From the NCBI GenBank assembly GCA_030626845.1, contig DAOUTG010000017.1:1-37028 (forward strand): a stretch of 37,028 nt of DNA, read 5' to 3'. The notes under the pieces were generated by a model. That model saw nothing but the letters and a program-made list of their open reading frames with translations, searched no databases and was not told the origin of the DNA. Shown one piece after another: positions 17,157-25,106 of the stretch (positions are counted from its first letter, which is position 1; each line of letters begins with the position of its first letter). Both the position numbers and the translations under genes were made by a program. Source of the stretch: Methylococcaceae bacterium (lineage in GTDB: Bacteria > Pseudomonadota > Gammaproteobacteria > Methylococcales > Methylomonadaceae).

Positions 17157-19457
17157 TTAGACTTTATTTTTATCAATAGATATTAATAAGGGGGGTAAAA
17201 ATAATAAATCTAGAAATAAAGCGGCTGCAATAGTAATTGCCGTCATGAGTCCCATATCAGAATTCATTGAAAAATGTGATTGACTTAGAACCAAAAAACC
17301 ACTAATTAAGACTAAAGACGTAATCCATAAAGCAACCCCGACTGTCGAAAAAGCATAACGTATCGCATCTTCTGGGGTTAATCCTTTTTCAACCCGCGCT
17401 CGGTGATATTTGCTAATAAAATGCACGGTATCATCAACAACTATGCCTAAGGTCATCCCGATGATAACGGATAATCCTAAGCCAACATGTCCATTAATAA
17501 GCCCCCAGATACCAAAAGCAATCGCGGCGGGTAATAAGTTGGGAATAAGACTTAGAAGTCCCATTCTAATAGACTTAAATGCCAACATAAGTAAAAAAGA
17601 AATACCCGTTAAAGCAATGAGACTGCCCACCACCATACGTGAAATATTGCGTTGTCCCAAATGAGAAAACATCAATACAGGACTTGCGATTTCAATTTTT
17701 GTTGCAGGGAGGTTTGCATTTATCCACTGTTGAACGCGTTTCTCTAGGGCAAGTATTTCATTTGAAGTCATGCTTTCTATGGTTGCAATAAGCCTAGTAC
17801 CTGATTTATCAATATTAATCTGGTCATTTAAGTCTAAGCCATAAGGTAAAGACATTTCATAAAGTAATAAGTATTGTGCGGCAAGTTCCCTCTTATTAGG
17901 TAATTGATACCAACTAGGGTCATCTGCGTGCATATTTTTATTTAAACGCTTAAACGTATGTTCAATACTATTAACATGTATCACCTCTGGTTGAGCAATT
18001 AACCACTGCCCGAAAGTTTCTAAATTTTTTAAAAAAAGGGGATCGCTGATACCCCCTGAATCTTTGGCATGAATTGAAAAGCCAAGTGTATAAATTCCCC
18101 CCATATTTTCATTTAAAAAATCAGTGCCTTGTCGAAATTCGTTAGTTTTATCAAAGAATTTTACAAACTGATCGTCCAATTGATTCAGAGGAATAAAACA
18201 ACTGATAGCAATGGCTGCGATGACATTTATAATTAATAAAGGTTTACGTTGTTTAATGGTAAAATTTGCCAAACGGAGCATATAATTATTTTTCAACTCA
18301 TCTTTAGGTCGTATTCGTACAGGTAAAACCATCATTAACGCAGGTAATAATGTGATAGATAATAACCAAGCTGTAATGACCCCGATGGCAACAATATTAC
18401 CTAAATCTCTAAAAGGTGGCGCATCACTGAAATTCATGGATAAAAAACCAATAGCCGTAGTGATACTAGTTAAAAAGACAGGTTGGAAATTAACTCTAAG
18501 TGCCTCCTGCATAGCTAATTTTTTTTTGTAACCGCCTTGGCGCATATTATGTAAAAAAGTAACTAATATGTGAACACAATCAGCCACTGCCATCGTTAAG
18601 ATAATCGTTGGTGAAATCGCTGAGGTGGGGGTTAAAGCCCAGCCTAACCAAAATATAAGCCCTAATGTGCTAAGAACTGAAAAAATAATCAGTAAAATAA
18701 CCGCAAAAATACTACTGAATGAACGTAAACAGACAAATAAAACTAAAATAAGCACCCCATACATAATGGGCATTAAAGTCATATTATCGCTCATGGCAGA
18801 TTCTGCAAACGCATTATCCATCATTGCCATTCCCGTTATATGAACACGAATGGTAGGATTTTCAGCTTCAATATTTTTGGCTAGACCCCTTGCCATGGTA
18901 GCAACCTCGGCAGATTCTGTATGCTTTAGACCTGGAAGTTGTAAGGTGACCATTACCCCTGCGACATGGCCTGTTTTTGAAACTAAACGATTAACTAGTA
19001 GCGGTTCTTCTAAAGCGATTTGTTTAATCTTTAAATGTTCTTTTACGGTAAGTAATATGGGGTTTTTTACTAAGTCAGCAACTATTAAATCATCGTCAAT
19101 TGCATGGGTATGTTGAAAGTTGGTCATTGAATCAACACGACTTGAATAGGGTATTTGCCAAGCATCTTGGGTTAAGTTAACAATAACGTCTAATATTTTT
19201 GATGTAAAAACATCGCCATCTAAGGGTTCTACTACAAACATAAGATTATCCATCTTATTATAGGTTGTTTGCATTGTATTAAAAGCTTGTAATTGTGGGT
19301 TTTCTTTACCAAAATAAACCCGATAATCATTGTCAAAGTCTATTTTGATAATCCCTGTACTAAGCGCACTAATAACCAATAGCGATAAGAGTATTGTCCA
19401 CCACGGATGGCTTGTTACATAAATGCCTAACCAAGAGCTAAATTTAAACTTTTTCAC
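17157..19457 (-). CDS. RND superfamily exporter (MMPL/SSD type)
   Basis: A 766-residue inner-membrane protein with the duplicated RND layout: a helix near residues 18-37, a large periplasmic loop, a block of about five helices, a cytoplasmic link, then a helix, a second periplasmic loop and another block. Motifs TMAVADCVHILVTFLHNM and GIVVDDTVHFISKYHRAR are the paired acidic signatures of this family in the fourth helix of each half. Relatives export lipids, hopanoids or other hydrophobic molecules, but the cargo cannot be read here. No membrane-fusion or outer-membrane partner is adjacent. It is the last gene of the long minus-strand run, 74 bases after mfnB. Confidence 0.85.
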   Translation of the reverse strand: MKKFKFSSWLGIYVTSHPWWTILLSLLVISALSTGIIKIDFDNDYRVYFGKENPQLQAFNTMQTTYNKMDNLMFVVEPLDGDVFTSKILDVIVNLTQDAWQIPYSSRVDSMTNFQHTHAIDDDLIVADLVKNPILLTVKEHLKIKQIALEEPLLVNRLVSKTGHVAGVMVTLQLPGLKHTESAEVATMARGLAKNIEAENPTIRVHITGMAMMDNAFAESAMSDNMTLMPIMYGVLILVLFVCLRSFSSIFAVILLIIFSVLSTLGLIFWLGWALTPTSAISPTIILTMAVADCVHILVTFLHNMRQGGYKKKLAMQEALRVNFQPVFLTSITTAIGFLSMNFSDAPPFRDLGNIVAIGVITAWLLSITLLPALMMVLPVRIRPKDELKNNYMLRLANFTIKQRKPLLIINVIAAIAISCFIPLNQLDDQFVKFFDKTNEFRQGTDFLNENMGGIYTLGFSIHAKDSGGISDPLFLKNLETFGQWLIAQPEVIHVNSIEHTFKRLNKNMHADDPSWYQLPNKRELAAQYLLLYEMSLPYGLDLNDQINIDKSGTRLIATIESMTSNEILALEKRVQQWINANLPATKIEIASPVLMFSHLGQRNISRMVVGSLIALTGISFLLMLAFKSIRMGLLSLIPNLLPAAIAFGIWGLINGHVGLGLSVIIGMTLGIVVDDTVHFISKYHRARVEKGLTPEDAIRYAFSTVGVALWITSLVLISGFLVLSQSHFSMNSDMGLMTAITIAAALFLDLLFLPPLLISIDKNKV

Positions 19458-19531
19458 TACGACTCCTTACATGTTATTTGTTTTATTACGGGCATAATGG
19501 GGACTATCATTTATTTTGGAAATAAACACTA

Positions 19532-20212
19532 TTAAATGATGTTCATTGCCTTTTGGATTTTAATGATTGCTTGACTATCTAATTGTGCCTCTCTATTGTG
19601 TTGCTGGCATAATGCGCCTCTAAAGCCTAAATAATCTGGATTTAAGGTTAATAAATCCTTAATATCATTTTCTCTTAATGAACCTGCTAATCCACATAAT
19701 AATTGTTGTTGTTTGGCTTGGGTTACAAAGTCAGCTATTTGTTTTGAATCCATTATCTGTCTTAGAGACCCTTGGCGTTTATTCATCGTATCGAGCATGA
19801 TGCCTTTAAAGCCTGTTTTTCTTAGAATTTCAATAAGATTAAAACAGGGCAGGGCATCTGCAAATAATACGGCGATCAATGATAAATTCGATTTTTTTAA
19901 TTCGGCTAATTTGTTGAGTGTTGCGATTGAATCGCCTTCAGGAAAAATGCCCATTTTTACATAGTCAACCCCTGTCGCTGCCATTGCTTTAACCGCATTA
20001 AAAACTAAATCAGGCTGCATGGGTAAGTCGCCTATGGTGGCACTTACAAGGGATTTTTTTTCAATTGTTTTGACAATATCTGCGACAACGCTTATTTCTA
20101 ATGCGCCTAACGCGCCTTTAGAGGGTTGTTTAAGATCAATAATATCAACGTTTGCAGCTAAAACCTGTAGGGCTTCTTGTTTATCTTTAACACTTGCGAG
20201 CATTCCTGTCAT
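19532..20212 (-). CDS. mfnB: (5-formylfuran-3-yl)methyl phosphate synthase
   Basis: MfnB (DUF556 family) condenses two glyceraldehyde-3-phosphates to the furan precursor of methanofuran, the formyl carrier of the tetrahydromethanopterin C1 pathway. The 226-residue TIM-barrel protein keeps the lysine-rich active site: Asp26 and Lys28 in DIIDLKQPSKGALGA, Lys86 in GVDYVKMGIFPEG, and Asp141 to Lys145 in LDTMNKRQGSL. Its start overlaps the DUF447 stop by four bases (ATGA), so the two are translationally coupled. The gene is a marker for methanogens and for bacteria that oxidise formaldehyde through H4MPT. Confidence 0.9.
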   Translation of the reverse strand: MTGMLASVKDKQEALQVLAANVDIIDLKQPSKGALGALEISVVADIVKTIEKKSLVSATIGDLPMQPDLVFNAVKAMAATGVDYVKMGIFPEGDSIATLNKLAELKKSNLSLIAVLFADALPCFNLIEILRKTGFKGIMLDTMNKRQGSLRQIMDSKQIADFVTQAKQQQLLCGLAGSLRENDIKDLLTLNPDYLGFRGALCQQHNREAQLDSQAIIKIQKAMNII

Positions 20213-20775
20213 GTGTTTTTAAGCTCCATTTTATAGGTATCAATTAACTCCATTAGCCAAGACCATGCTTGCCATTCTCGCTCACCTGCCGTTTTTTCAA
20301 AACCTATGCGTAAATAAGCAATGTCTGTTTCAATTTTTTCTAATGACAATCGTTTTAAGCGACTACATAAAATAGCGGCTTCCAATACGGAATATTGCGC
20401 GCGATTAAAGCCTGTAAAGGGCGCGTGATTAACGCTATGTATTAGTTTACAAAATAACTTAGGCCGTATCTCATCGTCTTCAATACGCAATAATTTTAAT
20501 TCACTATGGGCTAGGGTATTCGTTAATACTTGTCCTTCGATCAATTCAGCGGGTTGTAGTTCCCAATCTTTATGTCCTGTTAGGCAACCTGCAAACACAC
20601 GAACATCATCACAATAATTAATCACAGCAGTTTGTGATTTTAAAATATTGTCAAGTGTGGTTGACGGTTTAAAAGGAAGTATAATAAATTCATCATTTAA
20701 AAGATGAATCCCCATCGGGGCTATATGGGCGACACCGTGTTGATTTACGGAAGTCACAATGGTTTCTTGAATCAT
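20209..20775 (-). CDS. DUF447 family protein linked to C1-cofactor genes
   Basis: A 188-residue protein of the DUF447 family, recognised by its N-terminal split-barrel pattern: ETIVTSVNQHGVAHIAPMG, then FIILPFKPSTTLDNI and AVINYCDDVRVFAGCLTG, as in FMN-binding split barrels. The helical C-terminal half (FNRAQYSVLEAAILCSRLKRL) is also typical. Family genes occur in the methanopterin/methanofuran clusters of methylotrophs, and here the gene overlaps mfnB by four bases. The reaction is not established to my knowledge. A REP-like palindrome lies just upstream. Confidence 0.75.
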   Translation of the reverse strand: MIQETIVTSVNQHGVAHIAPMGIHLLNDEFIILPFKPSTTLDNILKSQTAVINYCDDVRVFAGCLTGHKDWELQPAELIEGQVLTNTLAHSELKLLRIEDDEIRPKLFCKLIHSVNHAPFTGFNRAQYSVLEAAILCSRLKRLSLEKIETDIAYLRIGFEKTAGEREWQAWSWLMELIDTYKMELKNT

Positions 20776-20790
20776 GGACAGTAAAAGTAG

Positions 20791-20823
20791 TAGCCCGTAT
20801 GCAGCGCAGCGTAATACGGGGGT
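20791..20823. repeat. REP-like palindrome
   Basis: CCCGTAT (20794-20800) pairs with ATACGGG (20814-20820) around GCAGCGCAGCGTA. The whole, starting TAGCCCG, resembles the widespread proteobacterial intergenic palindrome of the type TAGCCCGGATG...CCGGG. It lies between the AsmA-like gene and DUF447 on the minus-strand run. I see one copy only. Confidence 0.6.
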
Positions 20824-20852
20824 GGGATAATAGTACGAGTAATAATATAAAA

Positions 20853-22907
20853 TTACTCAATAGTTGGGTCTTCAACGACCACATTACCTGTTTGGGAGAT
20901 ACGGCTTAAACGTTTCCACAATACCGCCCAATCAATGCGCGTATTATAGCCCATCACGTCAATACGCGGTAATCCCCCGCCTTTAACAATATAATAACCT
21001 CGTGTTCCCGCAGCTTCTGCACCCATTAATTGACACACGCCTTTATGTAGATAACAGCCTAAGCCCATTTTTTCATAATCAAAATTATCAAACATCCCTA
21101 AAATCATTCGGGAAACAAAATCTACTGCACCACCGCCCCCGATACTCGCAAGGTTTTCAACCGCTTTTTGGCTGATTTGATGCTTAGAATCATCATCGTC
21201 CTCTGTTCCCATCCACGCATAAAATTGTATCGGTTGCCAATTCTCCATGTATAACTCACGAACAAAGCCTGAAAGTTTACCTTTCATCCCTCCCGATTCA
21301 AGTTTTTGAGTTAATAAATTTAAATCTAAGTCTGTTACTTCTATATCACTATAAAATTGTGAAAAATCGGTGCTTAAACCTGATAAAGCTAATTGATTGA
21401 TATTAATTTCACCGCCAAATAAATTAATTTTTAAACCGCCTTCTAAACTTAGTTTTCCTGCCTCAAAATGCACGCCAGGAATATCACCACTAATACTGCC
21501 AGATAAAGATTTAACACCTAAGGTTTCAGTTAATTTTTCTAATGAGAGTGCTTGGATTTTACCTGCGAAAACAACTTTAGGGCTATTGTCTTTCATTGCT
21601 TGCCAGTCAAATTTATTAATTTGGATATTCCCACCTAATAAAGGAATATCAACGGATTTTAATAAACTGATTTGTTTATCTTTTAGTAATAAATTGAAAT
21701 AACTACGGGGTAGAGGAATGGCGTATAAATCTAACTGCCGCCAACTAATGCTGGAACTTTTCTTGAAGGCTTCATCTTTTGACCAGTTAAGGATAATTAT
21801 GCCATCGTGTAGATTGAAACGTTGTTTAGGATCTTTAAGTTGTAACTTATTAGTTGTTAAATAAGCTTTTTCGGCTTGGTTATTACGAATGCTAATACCT
21901 GCATCAATATTGCCTACTAACATTAATCCTTCTAAAGCCGTTGTTTCTGTGATTGAATTTAAATAAATTTTAGAGAGTTGCTCTAAACTCTCGATTTGAG
22001 CATAGGCTTTAGCAGAAATAATATTAAATTTGGGCTTAAGTTCAATGTTTGCATAGCCCTCTATAATGGCTATTTCAGGATGCGTAAATTGTAGTTTATC
22101 AAGGGTAAGTTGCTGACTGCCTAATTCAAATGAACCTTGAGTTTTTAAATTAATAAAGGTATTTTTATTTTCTAAATACAAGGGTTCAAAATAAAGACTG
22201 CCTTGTTTGAAAATACTTTGCTGTTGCCAATGCCAGCGTTGTTTGTTTCCTGTTGCTTTCAGTGTTGTTTTTAAGCTTAGGTTTTCTGTTGCTTTCTTAC
22301 CATCTTTGCTTTGTAAAGAAAGTTGATTAAGGTTTATATTTGCATTAATACCTTTTGCTTGAGTCCCTTTGCCATTGGCATTAATTTTTAAATCAATAGT
22401 GCCTGAGGAAAGTTTGTGGGTGGGAAATAAGAGTTGTTGAACTAATTTTAGGGCTATTTTTTTACCCTTGAGCTGCATTGTCCACTGATCTTTTTTTAAA
22501 TTGGCTTGTAGATTGAGAACACCGCTCAATAATTTGAACTGATTGATTGTAAACTGCGTTTTAGTCTCACTAATGAGAAAAGAAAAATTCAATCGGGGGG
22601 AATTAAAACGTTTTGATCGAATTGAAGCTTTACCTTGTTGACAATGAATTTTTGTGTCGTTCCAGATGAATTGTTGACAACGAATATCAACTAAATTCAG
22701 GTCATTAAAAGGTTTAGGTAAGTTTAGTTTTTGTATTGATAAGCCAAACTGTTGCGGCTGTTTACTTATTGCGCCTAAACTGACTTCTATTCCTTGTAAG
22801 TTCCATTTTTGAAAGCTTAATTGTTCCAGTTTTACAGTCACTGATTCTAGTGCGTAAGTATTTGAACTAATTAGTATTATTAAAAATACAAAAATATATT
22901 TGGTCAT
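20853..22907 (-). CDS. AsmA/YdbH-like envelope protein
   Basis: A 684-residue protein with an N-terminal signal or anchor (MTKYIFVFLIILISSNTYA) and a long body of repeating amphipathic strands (LKLNQLSL-, GEININQLALSG-like units). It resembles the AsmA/YdbH group of bridge-like envelope proteins that form a beta-groove for phospholipids. The C-terminal part with GGGGAVDFVSRMILGMF and GLGCYLHKGVCQLMG carries two cysteines that may form a disulfide. A periplasmic lipid-transfer role is inferred from general architecture only. It sits between the histidine kinase gene and DUF447, with short gaps. Confidence 0.55.
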   Translation of the reverse strand: MTKYIFVFLIILISSNTYALESVTVKLEQLSFQKWNLQGIEVSLGAISKQPQQFGLSIQKLNLPKPFNDLNLVDIRCQQFIWNDTKIHCQQGKASIRSKRFNSPRLNFSFLISETKTQFTINQFKLLSGVLNLQANLKKDQWTMQLKGKKIALKLVQQLLFPTHKLSSGTIDLKINANGKGTQAKGINANINLNQLSLQSKDGKKATENLSLKTTLKATGNKQRWHWQQQSIFKQGSLYFEPLYLENKNTFINLKTQGSFELGSQQLTLDKLQFTHPEIAIIEGYANIELKPKFNIISAKAYAQIESLEQLSKIYLNSITETTALEGLMLVGNIDAGISIRNNQAEKAYLTTNKLQLKDPKQRFNLHDGIIILNWSKDEAFKKSSSISWRQLDLYAIPLPRSYFNLLLKDKQISLLKSVDIPLLGGNIQINKFDWQAMKDNSPKVVFAGKIQALSLEKLTETLGVKSLSGSISGDIPGVHFEAGKLSLEGGLKINLFGGEININQLALSGLSTDFSQFYSDIEVTDLDLNLLTQKLESGGMKGKLSGFVRELYMENWQPIQFYAWMGTEDDDDSKHQISQKAVENLASIGGGGAVDFVSRMILGMFDNFDYEKMGLGCYLHKGVCQLMGAEAAGTRGYYIVKGGGLPRIDVMGYNTRIDWAVLWKRLSRISQTGNVVVEDPTIE

Positions 22908-22963
22908 TATCTAGTAAGCTACATAGGGTGCTACTCGCTATAATTCCACTATGATGGGTTTTA

Positions 22964-24502
22964 TTATTGCTCAAAAATATCTAATAACTGGTTGAAATCA
23001 AAAGGGCGCATTAGGTAATCATTAACATGGGTTTCTTCTAAAACGTAGCTGATTGCAAATGCTTCGGTATGTTTTTCAAAAACAGCCAACGTTGCTTGGG
23101 GTTGGATATATTCATTTAACAATTGAAGTTGCCTTAATTTACCCGCAACATCTTGGTTATCTATATCAATCAGCATTAAGGTCACTTGATGCTCTAGGTT
23201 TAATGAACGAATATCTTCACCATGAGGATAACCAATGAGTTGGTATTTTTTGTAGGGCGCGAGTAAATTGCGTAATAATTCAAAATGGATGGCATTATCA
23301 TAAAAATAAACTAAACGATGAGGCGTATAATAGTCGTTTCTACCATAACAATTAAAGCTTAACGGTAAGTCTATGTAAAACACACTACCTATATCTAATT
23401 CACTACGAACACTCAATGAGCCAGACATTAAGCCTATCAATCGTTTGCAGCCACTTAAGCCAATACCATCGCCTTCTATTGTATTTTGTTGTTCTTTATC
23501 AAGACTTCTAACAAAAGGCTGAAAGATACTATCAATCGTACTATCTGTAATTCCAATCCCTGTATCTTTTATACAAAGACGCAGTTTTTCGGGTAAAACC
23601 TTATAACGAATAATAATACAGCCATTTTTTCTATTATATTTAATGGCATTATTGACTACATTAATAATAATTTGTTGAAAACGTTTATGATCAATTTTAA
23701 CTCTTATAGGATCTGAAATAAGATTAAAAACTTTAATTCTATGTTTCTTAGCAATAGGCTCTAACCAGTGTAAACAATCATTAATAACTGTATTAATAGG
23801 TAATGATTGCGTACATAACTCTATATTTTCATTTTCAAGTCGTGCGACTTCTAAAATTTCATTAATTAACCCCGTCATATGCGTACCCGCACTGAGCATA
23901 TTCTTAACACAATCATGTTGTTTTTGGTTAAGTTCACCAAAAATGCCTGCCTCTAAAAATTGAGTAAAGCCTAGAATAGCTGAAAGTGGGGTGCGTAAAT
24001 CATGAGTAATCTGAGAGAGCAATTTGGTTTTAGACTGGTTTGCTATTTCAGCTTGTTTTTTTCTTGATTCTAGTTCTTTTTGTGTTTGTGTTAACAGTAA
24101 AATATTTTTATTTTGTTGTTGATTTAATAAATCAATATTATGTCGTTCTTGTTGTAATGATTGTAGTTGTTTGAATTTTTCGCTAACATTAATAAATAAA
24201 ATATAAGTTTCATTTATAGAGGGTAAAATATGAATATCAGCCACAAGACCGTCTTCAAAATTTACAAAGTCTAAAATAAAAACTTCATCATTTTCTTCTT
24301 CACAGGAAAACCAGCCCTCTAAAAATATGAGTTTTCCACCAATATTTTCACTAAGATGTAAGTCTTTTAATCCATAATATTCAATGTCTGGATGCCAACT
24401 TTGAATACCGCCTTGTTTATCAAAACTTATGTAGGCAAATTTTCCAGATTCCAACCATAGGTGAGATAAATAGTTTTGGATTGATAAAGGTAAATTATTC
24501 AT
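22964..24502 (-). CDS. Hybrid histidine kinase with degenerate receiver domain
   Basis: A 512-residue soluble sensor kinase. The N-terminal 110 residues look like a PAS-type sensor, followed by a coiled coil (about 110-160). The HisKA domain has His167 in THDLRTPLSAILGF. The ATPase domain has an N-box NVVNNAIKYN (281-290), G1 DTGIGI and G2 GDGIGLSG. The last 120 residues fold like a receiver, with Asp402, Asp446 and Asp448 present but Arg499 where the conserved lysine is expected (LMRPF). No membrane segment is seen, so it is cytoplasmic. It follows the GTPase gene after a 94-base gap that may hold its own promoter. No cognate regulator is adjacent. Confidence 0.8.
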   Translation of the reverse strand: MNNLPLSIQNYLSHLWLESGKFAYISFDKQGGIQSWHPDIEYYGLKDLHLSENIGGKLIFLEGWFSCEEENDEVFILDFVNFEDGLVADIHILPSINETYILFINVSEKFKQLQSLQQERHNIDLLNQQQNKNILLLTQTQKELESRKKQAEIANQSKTKLLSQITHDLRTPLSAILGFTQFLEAGIFGELNQKQHDCVKNMLSAGTHMTGLINEILEVARLENENIELCTQSLPINTVINDCLHWLEPIAKKHRIKVFNLISDPIRVKIDHKRFQQIIINVVNNAIKYNRKNGCIIIRYKVLPEKLRLCIKDTGIGITDSTIDSIFQPFVRSLDKEQQNTIEGDGIGLSGCKRLIGLMSGSLSVRSELDIGSVFYIDLPLSFNCYGRNDYYTPHRLVYFYDNAIHFELLRNLLAPYKKYQLIGYPHGEDIRSLNLEHQVTLMLIDIDNQDVAGKLRQLQLLNEYIQPQATLAVFEKHTEAFAISYVLEETHVNDYLMRPFDFNQLLDIFEQ

Positions 24503-24596
24503 AAGTAATAAAATATAAGTTTTAAGGTATCCTAGAGTAAAAAAGTTAAAATAACTAGATTCCAGTACAACTGTCTAAGTTAATAAACTTCACTCC

Positions 24597-25106
24597 TTAG
24601 GTGTTTGGTGCTAAAAATTGACTTAATGATATAAATGCTTCTTCTACTTGTTCACCTGTTTTCGCACTAGTGAAAAAAAGTTGTTTTTCCACTGCATTTA
24701 AACGGGCCATGTGTGCATCATCTATTTCCCATTGGGCTTTTAAATCAACTTTATTAATTAAGGCAACGAAAGGAATATCACCTAACAATTGGATAATATT
24801 TTGTTTAATATCCAAAGCAGCCTCTAGGGTCGTTAGGCGTGTACCATCAAGCACTAGTATAAACCCTGCCGCTCCACGTAAGTAGGTTTGCGATATTTTT
24901 TTAAACGAATTTTCACCCGCAATATCCCAAATAATGAGTTTAACTTTTAGAGCATCATTAACGGAAACTAATTTAGTATCCATTTTTACCCCAACGGTGG
25001 TTAAGTATTTGTCTGAAAATTCATTTTTAACAAAACGCCCGACTAAGCTCGTTTTTCCCACGCCAAAATCACCCAAAACACAAATCTTTTTTTGCAGTAT
25101 TTTCAT
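24597..25106 (-). CDS. Small Ras/Rab-like GTPase
   Basis: A 169-residue single-domain GTPase with all five G motifs: G1 GDFGVGKTS (12-20), switch I threonines at 36-37, G3 WDIAGE (60-65), G4 NKVD (118-121) and G5 TSAKT (146-150). It is closer to the Ras/Rab/MglA kind than to Era or Obg. The position matching Ras Gly12 is Phe14, and that matching Gln61 is Glu65, which suggests slow intrinsic hydrolysis and need for a partner. There is no C-terminal prenylation motif. Its start overlaps the stop of the OmpA-domain gene by four bases, so the two are probably made together. Confidence 0.88.
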   Translation of the reverse strand: MKILQKKICVLGDFGVGKTSLVGRFVKNEFSDKYLTTVGVKMDTKLVSVNDALKVKLIIWDIAGENSFKKISQTYLRGAAGFILVLDGTRLTTLEAALDIKQNIIQLLGDIPFVALINKVDLKAQWEIDDAHMARLNAVEKQLFFTSAKTGEQVEEAFISLSQFLAPNT

